NCBI RefSeq assembly: GCF_900169365.1
Contig: NZ_FXZH01000001.1
Span: forward strand, 310,001-374,000
Direction: 5' to 3'
DNA length: 64,000 bases
DNA from: Brevibacterium sp. 239c
Lineage (GTDB): Bacteria > Actinomycetota > Actinomycetes > Actinomycetales > Brevibacteriaceae
Part shown: positions 41,682-52,420 of the stretch, piece after piece
Numbering within the stretch: the stretch's first letter is position 1
Layout: every line of letters begins with the position of its first letter
Made by a program: the position numbers and the translations under genes
Notes under the pieces: generated by a model
The model's input: only the letters and a program-made list of their open reading frames with translations
What the model was told of the DNA's origin: nothing
The model's database searches: none

Positions 41682-42143
41682 ATGAGCCGAGCAGTTCAGA
41701 TCACATTCGATTGTCGCGACCCGGTCAAGCAGGCCACATTCTGGGCAGATGTCCTCGGGTATGTCATACCCGGTCCGCCGGGAGTCAGGCTTGATGCCGG
41801 TGACGATCCTTTTGCCGCATGGCAGAACTTCATCGAGGAACGCGGCATCGAGATGAAGCCGGAGGATTACCGCGCCGCGATCGAGGACCCGCAGGGACGC
41901 GGGCCACGGGTGTTCTTCCAGATCGTTCCCGAGGGCAAAACCGTCAAGAACAGAGTCCATCTCGATGTGCGTGCGGCTCCCGGTCTGCAGAACCCCGAGC
42001 GGATGGATGCGCTGGAATCGGAGAGTCAGCGCCTGCAAAGCCTAGGGGCACAGCGTCTGGAGAGGGTTGATCCCAGCCCGCCGATGGAGTCTGGATTCAT
42101 CGTCATGGCCGATCCTGAGGGCAACGAGTTCTGCCTGGACTGA
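41682..42143 (+). CDS. VOC family (glyoxalase-like) protein
   Basis: The 153-residue protein has GAGGAG upstream of ATG 41682. SRAVQITFDCRDPVKQATFW, ADVLGYVIPG, FFQIVPEGKTVKNRVHLDVR and the ending MADPEGNEFCLD are typical of the Glyoxalase_6 group in actinobacteria. The conserved H in VHLDVR and E in GNEFC are likely metal ligands. The reaction is unknown. Confidence 0.88.
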   Translation: MSRAVQITFDCRDPVKQATFWADVLGYVIPGPPGVRLDAGDDPFAAWQNFIEERGIEMKPEDYRAAIEDPQGRGPRVFFQIVPEGKTVKNRVHLDVRAAPGLQNPERMDALESESQRLQSLGAQRLERVDPSPPMESGFIVMADPEGNEFCLD

Positions 42144-42168
42144 CCAAATCGGTCCTATGGCTCATTTC

Positions 42169-42181
42169 GGTTCAGTGAACC
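42169..42181. repeat. Small palindrome between VOC and tdk genes
   Basis: GGTTCA-G-TGAACC is a perfect 6+6 palindrome. It is embedded between two copies of CATTTCGGT (42163 and 42181), so this stretch upstream of tdk may be a regulator site. Confidence 0.45.
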
Positions 42182-42205
42182 ATTTCGGTCGACAGCATCG
42201 CGGCG

Positions 42206-42211
42206 TAGGCT
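42206..42211 (+). promoter_or_regulatory. -10 element for leaderless tdk
   Basis: TAGGCT lies exactly 6 bases before the ATG of tdk at 42218. Confidence 0.6.
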
Positions 42212-42217
42212 GTCGAC

Positions 42218-42832
42218 ATGCCCATGATTCCCGTTGCTTCGCCGCGGTCGGCAGGACGCCTCGACGTCATTGCCGGCCCCATGTTCTCAGGCAAGTCCGA
42301 GGAGCTCATGCGCCGGGTCCGGCGGGCGAAGATCGCTGGGGTCAAGGTGCTTGTCCTCAGCCACTCTCTCGATACCCGTTCCGATCTCTCGGCGATCACC
42401 TCACACGATGGGATCAATATTCCCGCCGTGCCTGTTGGTGATGTCGAGTCCCTTGCCGAGGTCGCCCGTGCCGATGACTTTGATCTGGTGGCCATCGATG
42501 AGGCTCAGTTCTTCGGCCCTGACCTGGTGCCGACCGTGTTCGAACTGGTGGAACGTGGTGCCACAGTCATCGTCGAAGGCCTGTGCGTGACATTCGACGG
42601 TGGACCCTTTGAACCGATGCCGACTTTCATGGCGGTGGCCGAGGATGTTCTCAAACTGACGGCCGTGTGCACGATCTGCGGCAGGGATGCCGTGTTCCAC
42701 CAACGTGTGGGTACGCCTGGCTTCATCGCCGAAGATTCAGAACCCCGTGCCACGGATATCGACGCCAGCCACATCGGCGGTCTCGAATCCTATGTCGCAC
42801 GCTGTCGGGAACATTTCGCGCCACCGCGCTAG
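42218..42832 (+). CDS. tdk: Thymidine kinase
   Basis: The 204-residue protein has P-loop GPMFSGKS (20-27), the Walker B-like DEAQFF (94-99) with catalytic Glu, and a zinc-binding lasso made by CTICG and the C-terminal CREH. It phosphorylates thymidine to TMP with ATP in salvage. Many actinobacteria lack tdk, so its presence is informative. The start appears leaderless. mug lies tail-to-tail. Confidence 0.95.
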   Translation: MPMIPVASPRSAGRLDVIAGPMFSGKSEELMRRVRRAKIAGVKVLVLSHSLDTRSDLSAITSHDGINIPAVPVGDVESLAEVARADDFDLVAIDEAQFFGPDLVPTVFELVERGATVIVEGLCVTFDGGPFEPMPTFMAVAEDVLKLTAVCTICGRDAVFHQRVGTPGFIAEDSEPRATDIDASHIGGLESYVARCREHFAPPR

Positions 42833-42866
42833 AAACGCACGCTCACGGCCGCATCAGGTCAGGAAC

Positions 42867-43511
42867 TCAGTCCTCGATGCTCTCCCACACTCCACGCCAG
42901 ATCCGCGCCAAGTCCGGAACCTGGTAGTGGGCATTGAGTCCGCTGGGCTGGGGCACGACATGCAGCGCGATGTCTTCAGGCCACCCCTCGATGAGGGACG
43001 TGTCCTGTGGCCCCAGGTGGGCCGTGGGTTGTGAATATCCGATCCGGAATGAGGTGATCCCAGCGACCGCAACGGCTCGGGGGCGGATTTCATCGAGGCG
43101 GTGAACAAGCCTGGCCGCACCGTCTCGCAGTTCCTGCCTGTCCAGCTCATCCGCCCGGGCAGTGGCCCGTCCGACGAGGTTGGTGATGCCGATGCCGCGG
43201 GCCAGCAGCTGAGCCTCGTCTTCTACAGCGAGTCCCAGGGAAGCATCGACGAGGTGATCAGTCAGACCTGCCTGATGCAGAGACGGCCAGAAGCGGTTGC
43301 CCGGTCGAGCGAAGGGCGCATTGACTGCGGCCGTCCACAGACCAGGATTGATTCCGACGATGAGCATCGACAGTTCACCCGGATGTTTGGGCAGAACATC
43401 ATCGATGGCGTCGGGACTGTCATTGGCGAACTCAGCGAGGTCGTCCTTCGTCGGCTTTCGTCCACCTAAGGGCGAGGGCCGACGGGAGCTGATGAAACTT
43501 TCCTCATTCAC
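42867..43511 (-). CDS. mug: G/U mismatch-specific DNA glycosylase (Mug family)
   Basis: From GTG 43511 the 214-residue protein has motif 1 MLIVGINPGLWTAAVNAPFA with GINPG, followed by RPGNRFWPSLHQAG, and motif 2 VVPQPSGLNAHYQ, as in Mug/TDG uracil glycosylases, which remove uracil or thymine from G mismatches. The typical Asn of GINPG is present. TAGTGT is 7 bases before GTG 43511 on the minus strand, so this start is preferred over GTG 43520. The first 40 residues are variable. Confidence 0.92.
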   Translation of the reverse strand: MNEESFISSRRPSPLGGRKPTKDDLAEFANDSPDAIDDVLPKHPGELSMLIVGINPGLWTAAVNAPFARPGNRFWPSLHQAGLTDHLVDASLGLAVEDEAQLLARGIGITNLVGRATARADELDRQELRDGAARLVHRLDEIRPRAVAVAGITSFRIGYSQPTAHLGPQDTSLIEGWPEDIALHVVPQPSGLNAHYQVPDLARIWRGVWESIED

Positions 43512-44022
43512 GCATTCCACACTACCGTCGAGTCAGAACGGTTGAGTCGGCACCCGCCGACTCACAATAATCGGGAGACCCATGACCCATGCACACGAGC
43601 AACATACTCATCGGCACGTGCAATCGTATGCCGGAGAGTCAGCGCCCTTCCACTTTGAGAACCAGTGGAGGGTCAATGCCTCTGTGGCCGATGTGTGGTC
43701 CGTGCTCTCCGATATTGAGTCGTGGCCGCAATGGTGGCCGGGCCTGCCAGTGGCGGTGCCCGTCGATGAGGGGACCGCATCCGGAAGCCGTGCCGACATC
43801 CAGGTCAACAGTCCGATCGGTGTGACATTGAGCTTCGGCATCGAACTTAAGGACACCGACCCGCCGAACTTCGTGAAGTTCTTCGCCAGCGGTGACCTGA
43901 GAGGGATCGGGGAGTGGACGTTGGAGCAGATGGGCCCGATCACAACGATCAGCTCCGTGTGGTGTGTCACGACTCGGCGCATGCCCATTCGCCTGCTGCG
44001 TCCCGTGGCAAAGAGGATGCAC

Positions 44023-46253
<2,231 letters not shown>

Positions 46254-46257
<4 letters not shown>

Positions 46258-47402
46258 GGATGACTCCCTGCTGGTTGCCGGATGGTGGTTGATGAGTGAA
46301 AGCGTTCTGGTCCCACTGCGGTCAGTACCCCGGGAGGCCCAGACTGGGGTGCGCGCTCACACACGAGGTCGGCGCTGAGTTCGGCACCCAGTGGGGCGAG
46401 GAGGATCCCGTGGCGGAAGAACCCGGTGGAGATGACACAGCCGGGGTCGATGCGTCCGATGATCGGCACATCATCGGGTGAGCCCGGCCGGGCGCGGGTG
46501 GTGATATCGGTGATCTCGGCCTCGAGGATGGCCGGGGCGAGGCGTTCGGCATCTCGGAGCAGCTGGTGGACGCCACCGGCGTTGGTCCCTGACCGCCCGT
46601 CCTCACGGCTCGTGGCCCCGAGGACGAGTTCACCGTCGAGACGAGGCACGATGTAGACGGGGCGGGCCTTGACCAGACCACGGATCGTGCGAGTCAGCAG
46701 CGGGGCCAGGGCCTGAGGCGCACGGAGCCTGATCACCTCACCCCACACCTGGCGCAGCGGCAGTGGGGGAACGCCCGAGATGTCATTGCAAGCGCTGCCC
46801 GCGGCCACGACGACCTGATCGGCGCGCAGCCTCGTCCCATCCTCGAGTTCCACTCCGAGTGTCTGGCCGGCTTCGGTGATCAGGGCGTCGACGCGGACAC
46901 GAACGATATCGTCACGCAGCACCGCGAGCAGTGCACCGGTAACGCGCCGGGGATCGATCGAATGATCTCCGGGGATCATCACCGCACCACATACCCCCGG
47001 TGCCAGGGACGGTTCCAGCTCGCGGGCCCGGGATCCGGTGATGAGGGAGACGTCGAATCCGGCGGTGGTCTGCAGATCGACGAGTTCACGCAGGGAGGCG
47101 AGATCGGCGCGGTCACCGGCACAGACGAACGTCTCGGCGCTCGAATACCCCAGCTCATGACCCGAGGCTGCAGCGAGATCGGCGGCGAAACCTGGGTAGA
47201 GGTCTGCTGAGGCACGCATGAGCGGATATAGGGGAGACTGACCCCACACCACCTCGGCGGCCGGGGCCAACATTCCGGCCGCAGCATGGGAGGCACCCAT
47301 GGCGGGATCCGGATCGACGACGGTCACGCCAACGCCGCGACAACGCAGCTTCCAGGCAGTGGACAAGCCGATGATTCCGGCTCCCACAATGACGACGTGC
47401 AC
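46254..47402 (-). CDS. thiO: Glycine oxidase ThiO
   Basis: The 382-residue FAD enzyme starts VVIVGAGIIGLSTAWKLRCR (GxGxxG), then DPAMGASHAAAGMLAPAAEV, a ThiO hallmark, VVVAAGSACNDISGVPPLPL and a C-terminal STGFFRHGILLAPLGAELSA. It oxidises glycine to the imine needed by ThiG. The GTG start at 47402 sits behind GGAGGG, which lies inside the 3' end of a TPP riboswitch, so initiation is controlled by thiamine diphosphate. Confidence 0.95.
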
Positions 47403-47490
47403 GTACTTCTCCCTCCGGCGGCATGACCCGCATCAGGTTGAACGGTCGGCACAAAGCCCTCTCAGCCTCTTTATGAGGCTCCCGCGAACT
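47403..47490 (-). promoter_or_regulatory. TPP riboswitch (THI element) upstream of thiO
   Basis: On the minus strand the conserved TPP elements follow in order: GGGAGCC, the paired stem around CTCATAAAGAG, GGCTGAGAGGG, CCGACCGTTCAACCTGAT, GCGGGTCATGCC and CCGGAGGGA. The last block contains the thiO Shine-Dalgarno GGAGGG, so ligand binding should hide the ribosome site and switch off thiO-thiS-thiG-thiF translation. Confidence 0.93.
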
Positions 47491-47494
47491 CCTC

Positions 47495-47501
47495 TACTCT
47501 A
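47495..47501. promoter_or_regulatory. Overlapping bidirectional -10 elements for thiE and thiO operon
   Basis: TACTCTA reads TACTCT on the plus strand (47495-47500), exactly 6 bases before the thiE ATG, and TAGAGT on the minus strand (47501-47496), which would start the riboswitch RNA near 47489. One symmetric TANNNTA element can therefore serve both directions. Confidence 0.55.
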
Positions 47502-47506
47502 GGAGC

Positions 47507-48199
47507 ATGGTCGCAGATATGACAATGGACGCCGCAGTCCGAGACACAGACAAGACCGCAGACAGAGCCGCACGACTGGAGCGACTTCGCGAAGCCAGCC
47601 TCTATGTCTGCACCGATTCCCGCAGCGCCCAGGGGGACCTCCCCGAATTCCTCGACACCGCCTATGCCGGTGGTGTCGACATCATCCAACTGCGCGACAA
47701 AGGCCTCGAGGCACGCGCCGAGATCGCAGCACTCGAAGTGCTCAGGGAGGCAGCCCACCGTCACGGGAAACTGTTCTCCGTCAATGATCGTGCGGATGTG
47801 GCTCTCCTCGTGGGAGCCGATGTCTTCCACGTCGGGCAAGGGGACCTCACCAGCGAACAGGCCCGCGCGGTCCTCGGCCCGGATGTGATCCTGGGGCGAT
47901 CGACCCATTCGATCACGCATGCCGAGGCCGCCGAGGCGGACCCCGAGATCGACTATTTCTGTCTGGGCCCCGTATGGGAGACCCCAACCAAACCCGGCAG
48001 ACCCGCCATCGGCACTGACCCCCTGCGTGCGCTCGCCTCCATCGCCACCAAACCCTGGTTCGCGATCGGCGGGATCTCGGCAGGCCAGCGCCTCGACGAG
48101 GTTAAAGCTGCAGGTGCGCGGCGCGCCGTCGTCGTGCGTGCGGTGACCGCGGCAGACGACCCTGCGGCCGCAGCCGCGGAACTCAAGCAGGCACTGTGA
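47507..48199 (+). CDS. thiE: Thiamine-phosphate synthase
   Basis: The 230-residue TIM-barrel protein has [111 protein letters not shown] and [16 protein letters not shown]. ThiE joins HMP diphosphate and thiazole phosphate to thiamine phosphate. Its start looks leaderless, so unlike the divergent thiO operon it is not under the riboswitch. The first 30 residues are not conserved. Confidence 0.96.
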   Translation: MVADMTMDAAVRDTDKTADRAARLERLREASLYVCTDSRSAQGDLPEFLDTAYAGGVDIIQLRDKGLEARAEIAALEVLREAAHRHGKLFSVNDRADVALLVGADVFHVGQGDLTSEQARAVLGPDVILGRSTHSITHAEAAEADPEIDYFCLGPVWETPTKPGRPAIGTDPLRALASIATKPWFAIGGISAGQRLDEVKAAGARRAVVVRAVTAADDPAAAAAELKQAL

Positions 48200-48294
48200 A
48201 ACCCAGCCGGTTGAGACCAGCACTGTGAGGGCCAGCAGGGAGAAGGCCAGCAGTATGAAAACGAAGGAATCCAACTGACATGGGAGAACACGCA

Positions 48295-49218
48295 GTGAAG
48301 ATACTCATCGCCGGAGCCGGCGCGACCGGTGGAGCATTCGGCACCCGCCTGTTCGAAGCAGACCGCGACGTGACACTCCTGGTCCGCGCCGCGCGGGCAG
48401 AGACGATACGCGCCGATGGGCTGCGCTTCGTCGCCCCCGGAGAAGACCGGACGAATCACATTCCCGTCCTCACTGCGGCAGAACTCGCCGCAGACGGCAC
48501 CGACCAGGCCCCCTTCGACCTGGTGATCGTCGCAGTCAAGGCCAACGGCCTGGAACCGATCCTCAACGACATCAGGCCCGCCGTCGGCGAGCACACGATG
48601 ATCATTCCGTTCCTCAACGGCATGGCTCAGATCGACCGGCTGGTCGAGGAGTTCCCCGGACAGGTGCTGGGCGGTCTGGTCAAGATCGTCGGGACGATCA
48701 AGGACGGAGCCATCCACCAGATGACAGATCTGGCCGTCATGACCATCGGCGACCTCGACGGGGGAGTCGTTCCGGAGACCATTGCCCAGGCGCTTGACGT
48801 TCCCGGCTACAAACTGCAGATCCTGGACGACATAACATCCGCGCTATGGGAGAAATGGATCTTCATCGCAGCAGCGGGAGTCGTCACCTGCCTGTTCCGA
48901 GCCCCGGTCGGAGCGATCATGGCCGCTGGTGGCCACGCCCACATCGTGAGGATCGTTGATGAACTCGAGGCCGTGGCGGCCGCGGGCGGACACCCTGTTT
49001 CGGCCAAGGCCAGGGACATGACACTGTCTATGCTCACCGCCGAAGGGTCGGCGTTCACCTCATCGCTCTACCGTGACGTGACCTCGGGTCTGCCCAGTGA
49101 AACCGAGCACATCCTCGGACACCTCGCGAGCACGGCGGCTGGCCTCGGTGTCCCGACGCCCCTGCTCGACCTCACACTTGTGCAGCTGCGAGCTGGGGCA
49201 TCTCTGCGACAGCACTGA
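48295..49218 (+). CDS. Ketopantoate reductase family protein (PanE/ApbA-like)
   Basis: GTG at 48295 has GGGAG 8 bases upstream; an ATG at 48280 is the alternative. The 307-residue protein opens KILIAGAGATGGAFGTRLFE (Rossmann GxGxxG), with VIVAVKANGLEPILNDIRPA, MIIPFLNGMAQIDRL, ITSALWEKWIFIAAAGVVTC (catalytic Lys region) and LPSETEHILGHLASTAAGLG. PanE reduces ketopantoate to pantoate with NADPH; the family includes relatives of unknown substrate. It follows thiE, which is of interest because ApbA was once linked to thiamine synthesis. The last 47 bases overlap the convergent gene. Confidence 0.87.
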   Translation: MKILIAGAGATGGAFGTRLFEADRDVTLLVRAARAETIRADGLRFVAPGEDRTNHIPVLTAAELAADGTDQAPFDLVIVAVKANGLEPILNDIRPAVGEHTMIIPFLNGMAQIDRLVEEFPGQVLGGLVKIVGTIKDGAIHQMTDLAVMTIGDLDGGVVPETIAQALDVPGYKLQILDDITSALWEKWIFIAAAGVVTCLFRAPVGAIMAAGGHAHIVRIVDELEAVAAAGGHPVSAKARDMTLSMLTAEGSAFTSSLYRDVTSGLPSETEHILGHLASTAAGLGVPTPLLDLTLVQLRAGASLRQH

Positions 49219-49759
49219 CCTCTTCGGCGCCGAGGCGCAGCATCGTCACGTACGGGTCATTGGGGATGGTGTGGGGGACCGCATCAGATCCGTGCGGGGC
49301 GGTGAACGTCACCATCGGGATCGCATCTCTGCGGTCGAGGACCAGAAGTGTCTCGTACTTGCCCGGCCCCACCGAGTGGGCGGCGCCGACGGGAAGTTCG
49401 GAGGCCAGCGTCTCCAGCGGATTGGCCGCCGAGGGTATCCGATTCATCTCCTGATCGGCGACATCGGCGAACTGTTCGGCGGTGATGAGATAGGCCTTGG
49501 CCGGGGTGGGTCCCGGTGCGTGATGGTCGTAGAAGGCCATTCCTCCACCGCCCCACACGGTGGAGCTGCCGGCGAAGTAGATGGATCCGGGAAGTTCGAT
49601 GCCCATCTCCGCCAACGGCGGATCGGTGTTCCTCGCGCCGGGATAGGTGACGAAGGCACCTGGGGGACGGCCGCCCTGCAGGTAACAGGCGAGCCTGTCA
49701 CGATGCATGTTCGACCCATAACTGACATACCACACGAGTGCTTGAGACATCCCTTTCAT
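49172..49759 (-). CDS. Gamma-glutamylcyclotransferase-like (GGCT-fold) protein
   Basis: ATG 49759 overlaps the DedA stop (ATGA), giving 195 residues. The protein opens LVWYVSYGSNMHRDRLACYL, the YGSN motif of the GGCT/AIG2 fold, and has IYFAGSSTVWGGGGMAFYDH and KAYLITAEQFADVADQEMNR. GGCT-fold enzymes cyclise gamma-glutamyl amines; relatives in actinobacteria are sometimes mislabelled histone deacetylases. Substrate unknown. The 3' end overlaps the PanE-like gene. Confidence 0.75.
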   Translation of the reverse strand: MKGMSQALVWYVSYGSNMHRDRLACYLQGGRPPGAFVTYPGARNTDPPLAEMGIELPGSIYFAGSSTVWGGGGMAFYDHHAPGPTPAKAYLITAEQFADVADQEMNRIPSAANPLETLASELPVGAAHSVGPGKYETLLVLDRRDAIPMVTFTAPHGSDAVPHTIPNDPYVTMLRLGAEEVSAVAEMPQLAAAQV

Positions 49760-50424
49760 GATGCCACGTCGACGGCTGGGACTGTCCAATCTGTCGCGCC
49801 TCGGTGTGCCGTCCGAACGTCGTCTGCTCGGGCTTTCCTCCTGGCCAGGAGTCTGCGCGTGAGTTCGGCTACACCGGTGATTGTCAGAGCGATGCCGACG
49901 CCCAATCCCACTCCGAGCAGCGGCTGGTCTTCGAAGAGCACACCACCGAGGAGACCGATGCCCGTGGAATACAGGGCCCAGGCCAGGCACCCTACGGCGT
50001 CGAAGGCGAGGAACCGGGTGCGCGGATACTTCAGGATCCCGGAGGTGAGGGTTGTCGCTGTGCGCCCGCCGGGAACGAAGCGTCCCGCGATGAGGGCGGC
50101 ACCGCCTCGGCGGGCGAAGATGTCTTCGGTGTGCTCAACCATTCGCGAGGCCCGCGGCGAGCGGGTCCACCGATGCACCAGCGAGCCGCCTCCGCGCCCC
50201 ACAAGATGGGCGGCGAAGTCGCCGATGAGGGCACCGATGGCCGCTGCCAGGAGAAGTCCCACGGGGGTCGGCGTGCCGGCCGCGGCATAGGCTGCAGCGG
50301 TGATGAGGACCGTCTCGGAGGGGACGATGGGGACCAGGGAGTCGAGGCCGGCGGTGACGAAGATGAGGAGATAGACCCATGGGGATTGGAGCGTAGCGGT
50401 GAGGATGTCGAGAGCAAGGTCCAT
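49756..50424 (-). CDS. DedA family membrane protein
   Basis: The 222-residue protein has the DedA layout: LLIFVTAGLDSLVPIVPSET with the conserved acidic residue, AAIGALIGDFAAHLVGRGGG, IFARRGGAALIAGRFVPGGR (the F/GRF-x-PG motif) and YPRTRFLAFDAVGCLAWALY. DedA proteins help move lipids such as undecaprenyl phosphate across the membrane or maintain proton motive force. The start is ATG 50424 or GTG 50430. The GGCT-like gene is coupled. It is divergent from the sensor kinase. Confidence 0.9.
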   Translation of the reverse strand: MDLALDILTATLQSPWVYLLIFVTAGLDSLVPIVPSETVLITAAAYAAAGTPTPVGLLLAAAIGALIGDFAAHLVGRGGGSLVHRWTRSPRASRMVEHTEDIFARRGGAALIAGRFVPGGRTATTLTSGILKYPRTRFLAFDAVGCLAWALYSTGIGLLGGVLFEDQPLLGVGLGVGIALTITGVAELTRRLLARRKARADDVRTAHRGATDWTVPAVDVAS

Positions 50425-50565
50425 ACCCACTTACGCTATGGACGGGGAGGTGAGATCGGAACGTGGCAAGGAGCAGTCTCTTGTGCAGGTGTCCGGACGA
50501 GGATATGCGGAAAACCGGAAGCGGAGATTGCGGTCGGTCCCATGGGAGTGGCCGTCTGGCGTTGC

Positions 50566-50571
50566 TACGAT
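50566..50571 (+). promoter_or_regulatory. -10 element for the leaderless two-component operon
   Basis: TACGAT lies exactly 6 bases before the ATG of the sensor kinase at 50578; no ribosome-binding site precedes that start. Confidence 0.55.
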
Positions 50572-50577
50572 CAACCT

Positions 50578-51726
50578 ATGCCCTGGCCGACATCGCTGAC
50601 TGCGCGAATTCCCCGAGAGTCCCGCATGTTCGCCACCCGTTGGGTCGCCTCGGTCTTCGGCATCCTTTGGGGCGTGGTTCTGTGTCTTCCGCTTCTGCTC
50701 GCCGCCGTCCCAGCACCGACGTCGCGTTTGAGTCGCAGGGTCCTCGGCTGGGAAAGAAGCCGACAGGATAGGTGCTTCGGCATCGTCATGGGCGAGGCTC
50801 CGAGCAAGCGCGGCTTCTTCGTCTTCAATGGTGTGGTTGCTGGCCTCATCGCCATGCCAGTGTTCAATCTGCTGACCGGTTTCCTGCTCGTCACGATCGG
50901 CTCCCTCATCCAGGGACTGTTCATCGGTGGCAGCATCACCATCGGCTTCGACTTCTGGACCATCAGTCAGCCGACATTGTTCGTCGGGGTGCTCTACGGA
51001 GCCGCGAATCTCATCGGGGTCATCGTCCTCGCCGAGCTCGCGAATTGGCTGCATGGGACAATCGACTCCCGATATTCGGCGGTCAGCCGCCCCAACGCAC
51101 CACACACTCGCATCACCCAGCTCCTCATGACCCGCCACGGTGTGGTCATGGCCATAGACGAGGAGCGTCGACGCATCGAACGTGACCTCCACGACGGGGT
51201 GCAGCAGAACGTTGTCTCCCTATCCGTGCTCATCGCCCGGGCCCAACGAGCCAAAGACCAGGACAAGGTCAGCGCTCTCCTCGATGATGCCCTCGTCCAG
51301 TCCCAGGACCTCATCGATGAGATGCGCGAGGTCGCTTGGCGTGTCTATCCCACGGCCTTGGACGAACACGGCCTGGGCACCGTTCTCAACCGGGTCGCCG
51401 ATCATTGCCCGATCCCGGTCACCCTCACCGCTGTCCCGTCCCAACGGGCGCCCCAGGCCTGCGAATCGGCCGCGTATTTCGTCGTCCGTGAGGCTGTGAC
51501 CAATGTCGTCAAACACGCAAATGCCTCGCACATTCGCATCAGCGTGATCGTTGACGGGCAGATGTTGATCGCCGAGGTGGTCGATGACGGATGCGGGGGA
51601 GCAGATCCTGCCGGTGGCGGGCTGAAGGGCCTGTCACGTCGAGTCGGAGCCTTGGACGGGACGATGACGATTGAAAGCCTCGAGAATGTCGGAACCACTG
51701 TGAGAGCGGAGATCCCCTATGCCTGA
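50578..51726 (+). CDS. Sensor histidine kinase, NarL/LiaS-type (HisKA_3)
   Basis: The 382-residue protein has about four membrane spans in its first 160 residues (WVASVFGILWGVVLCLPLLL, FNGVVAGLIAMPVFNLLTGF, LVTIGSLIQGLFIGGSITIG, LFVGVLYGAANLIGVIVLAE), a HisKA_3 domain with phosphoacceptor His205 in RRRIERDLHDGVQQNVVSLS, and a HATPase domain with FVVREAVTNVVKHANASHIR and GGGLKGLSRRVGALDG. The lack of an outside domain suggests it senses the membrane itself. The frame is open upstream to 49804 but antisense to DedA; ATG 50578 fits a leaderless promoter. The response regulator overlaps its end. Confidence 0.92.
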   Translation: MPWPTSLTARIPRESRMFATRWVASVFGILWGVVLCLPLLLAAVPAPTSRLSRRVLGWERSRQDRCFGIVMGEAPSKRGFFVFNGVVAGLIAMPVFNLLTGFLLVTIGSLIQGLFIGGSITIGFDFWTISQPTLFVGVLYGAANLIGVIVLAELANWLHGTIDSRYSAVSRPNAPHTRITQLLMTRHGVVMAIDEERRRIERDLHDGVQQNVVSLSVLIARAQRAKDQDKVSALLDDALVQSQDLIDEMREVAWRVYPTALDEHGLGTVLNRVADHCPIPVTLTAVPSQRAPQACESAAYFVVREAVTNVVKHANASHIRISVIVDGQMLIAEVVDDGCGGADPAGGGLKGLSRRVGALDGTMTIESLENVGTTVRAEIPYA

Positions 51727-52420
51727 AGCCGAAATGCCTGAATCCGCTGATGAATCGAGGGATGGTGATCCTATGAGAGTCGCTTTGGCCGATGATTCTG
51801 TGCTGCTGCGAGAAGGTGTGCGCAGCCTGCTCGAGGACGAGGGCATCGCGGTTGTGGCCTCTGTCGACGATGGGCAGCAGCTGCTCACCGCGGTAGCAGC
51901 CCAACGTCCGAACCTGGCGATCGTCGACGTCAGGATGCCACCGACACACACCACCGAAGGACTGGAAGCCGCGCTGGAGATCAAACGGCGGTTCCCGGAC
52001 ATCGGAGTTCTCGTGCTCAGCCAATACGTTCTGCGCGAATACGCGACCGAACTGCTGAGCACAGAGACGGTGGGAGTCGGCTACCTGCTGAAGAACCGGG
52101 TCACCGACATCGACCGCTTCCTCGAATCCGTCAACAGGATTGCGGAGGGAGGTACAGTCATCGACCCCGAAGTCGTCCGGCAGCTGCTGAGCTCCTCCGA
52201 ACAGCAGAATTCTCTGTCCGCGCTCACTCCCCGGGAGAACGAGGTCCTGCGGGCCATGGCCGAAGGTCTGTCGAATCGAGGTATCGCCGAACGCCTCTAC
52301 GTATCCATCAGCTCAGTGGAGAAGGCCATCAGCTCGATCTTCGACAAGCTCGGGCTGCAGGCGGGGGAGACCACGAGCCGCCGAGTCGCTGCGGTCCTGC
52401 ACTACCTCGACCAATCCTGA
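51719..52420 (+). CDS. Response regulator, NarL/FixJ family
   Basis: The 233-residue protein has a receiver domain (MRVALADDSVLLREGVRSLL, phosphoacceptor Asp70 in NLAIVDVRMPP) and a LuxR-type DNA-binding domain (SALTPRENEVLRAMAEGLSN, RGIAERLYVSISSVEKAISS). The start at 51719 overlaps the kinase gene by 8 bases; ATG 51773 is another option that would remove 18 acidic residues. The targets are unknown; the divergent dedA is one candidate. The stop is followed directly by that of the convergent Fic gene. Confidence 0.93.
   Translation: MPEAEMPESADESRDGDPMRVALADDSVLLREGVRSLLEDEGIAVVASVDDGQQLLTAVAAQRPNLAIVDVRMPPTHTTEGLEAALEIKRRFPDIGVLVLSQYVLREYATELLSTETVGVGYLLKNRVTDIDRFLESVNRIAEGGTVIDPEVVRQLLSSSEQQNSLSALTPRENEVLRAMAEGLSNRGIAERLYVSISSVEKAISSIFDKLGLQAGETTSRRVAAVLHYLDQS

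Noticed and set aside
49804..50577. Long in-frame extension upstream of the sensor kinase
   Set aside because: It lies antisense to dedA; the kinase fold begins after ATG 50578, which has a -10 element at the leaderless distance.
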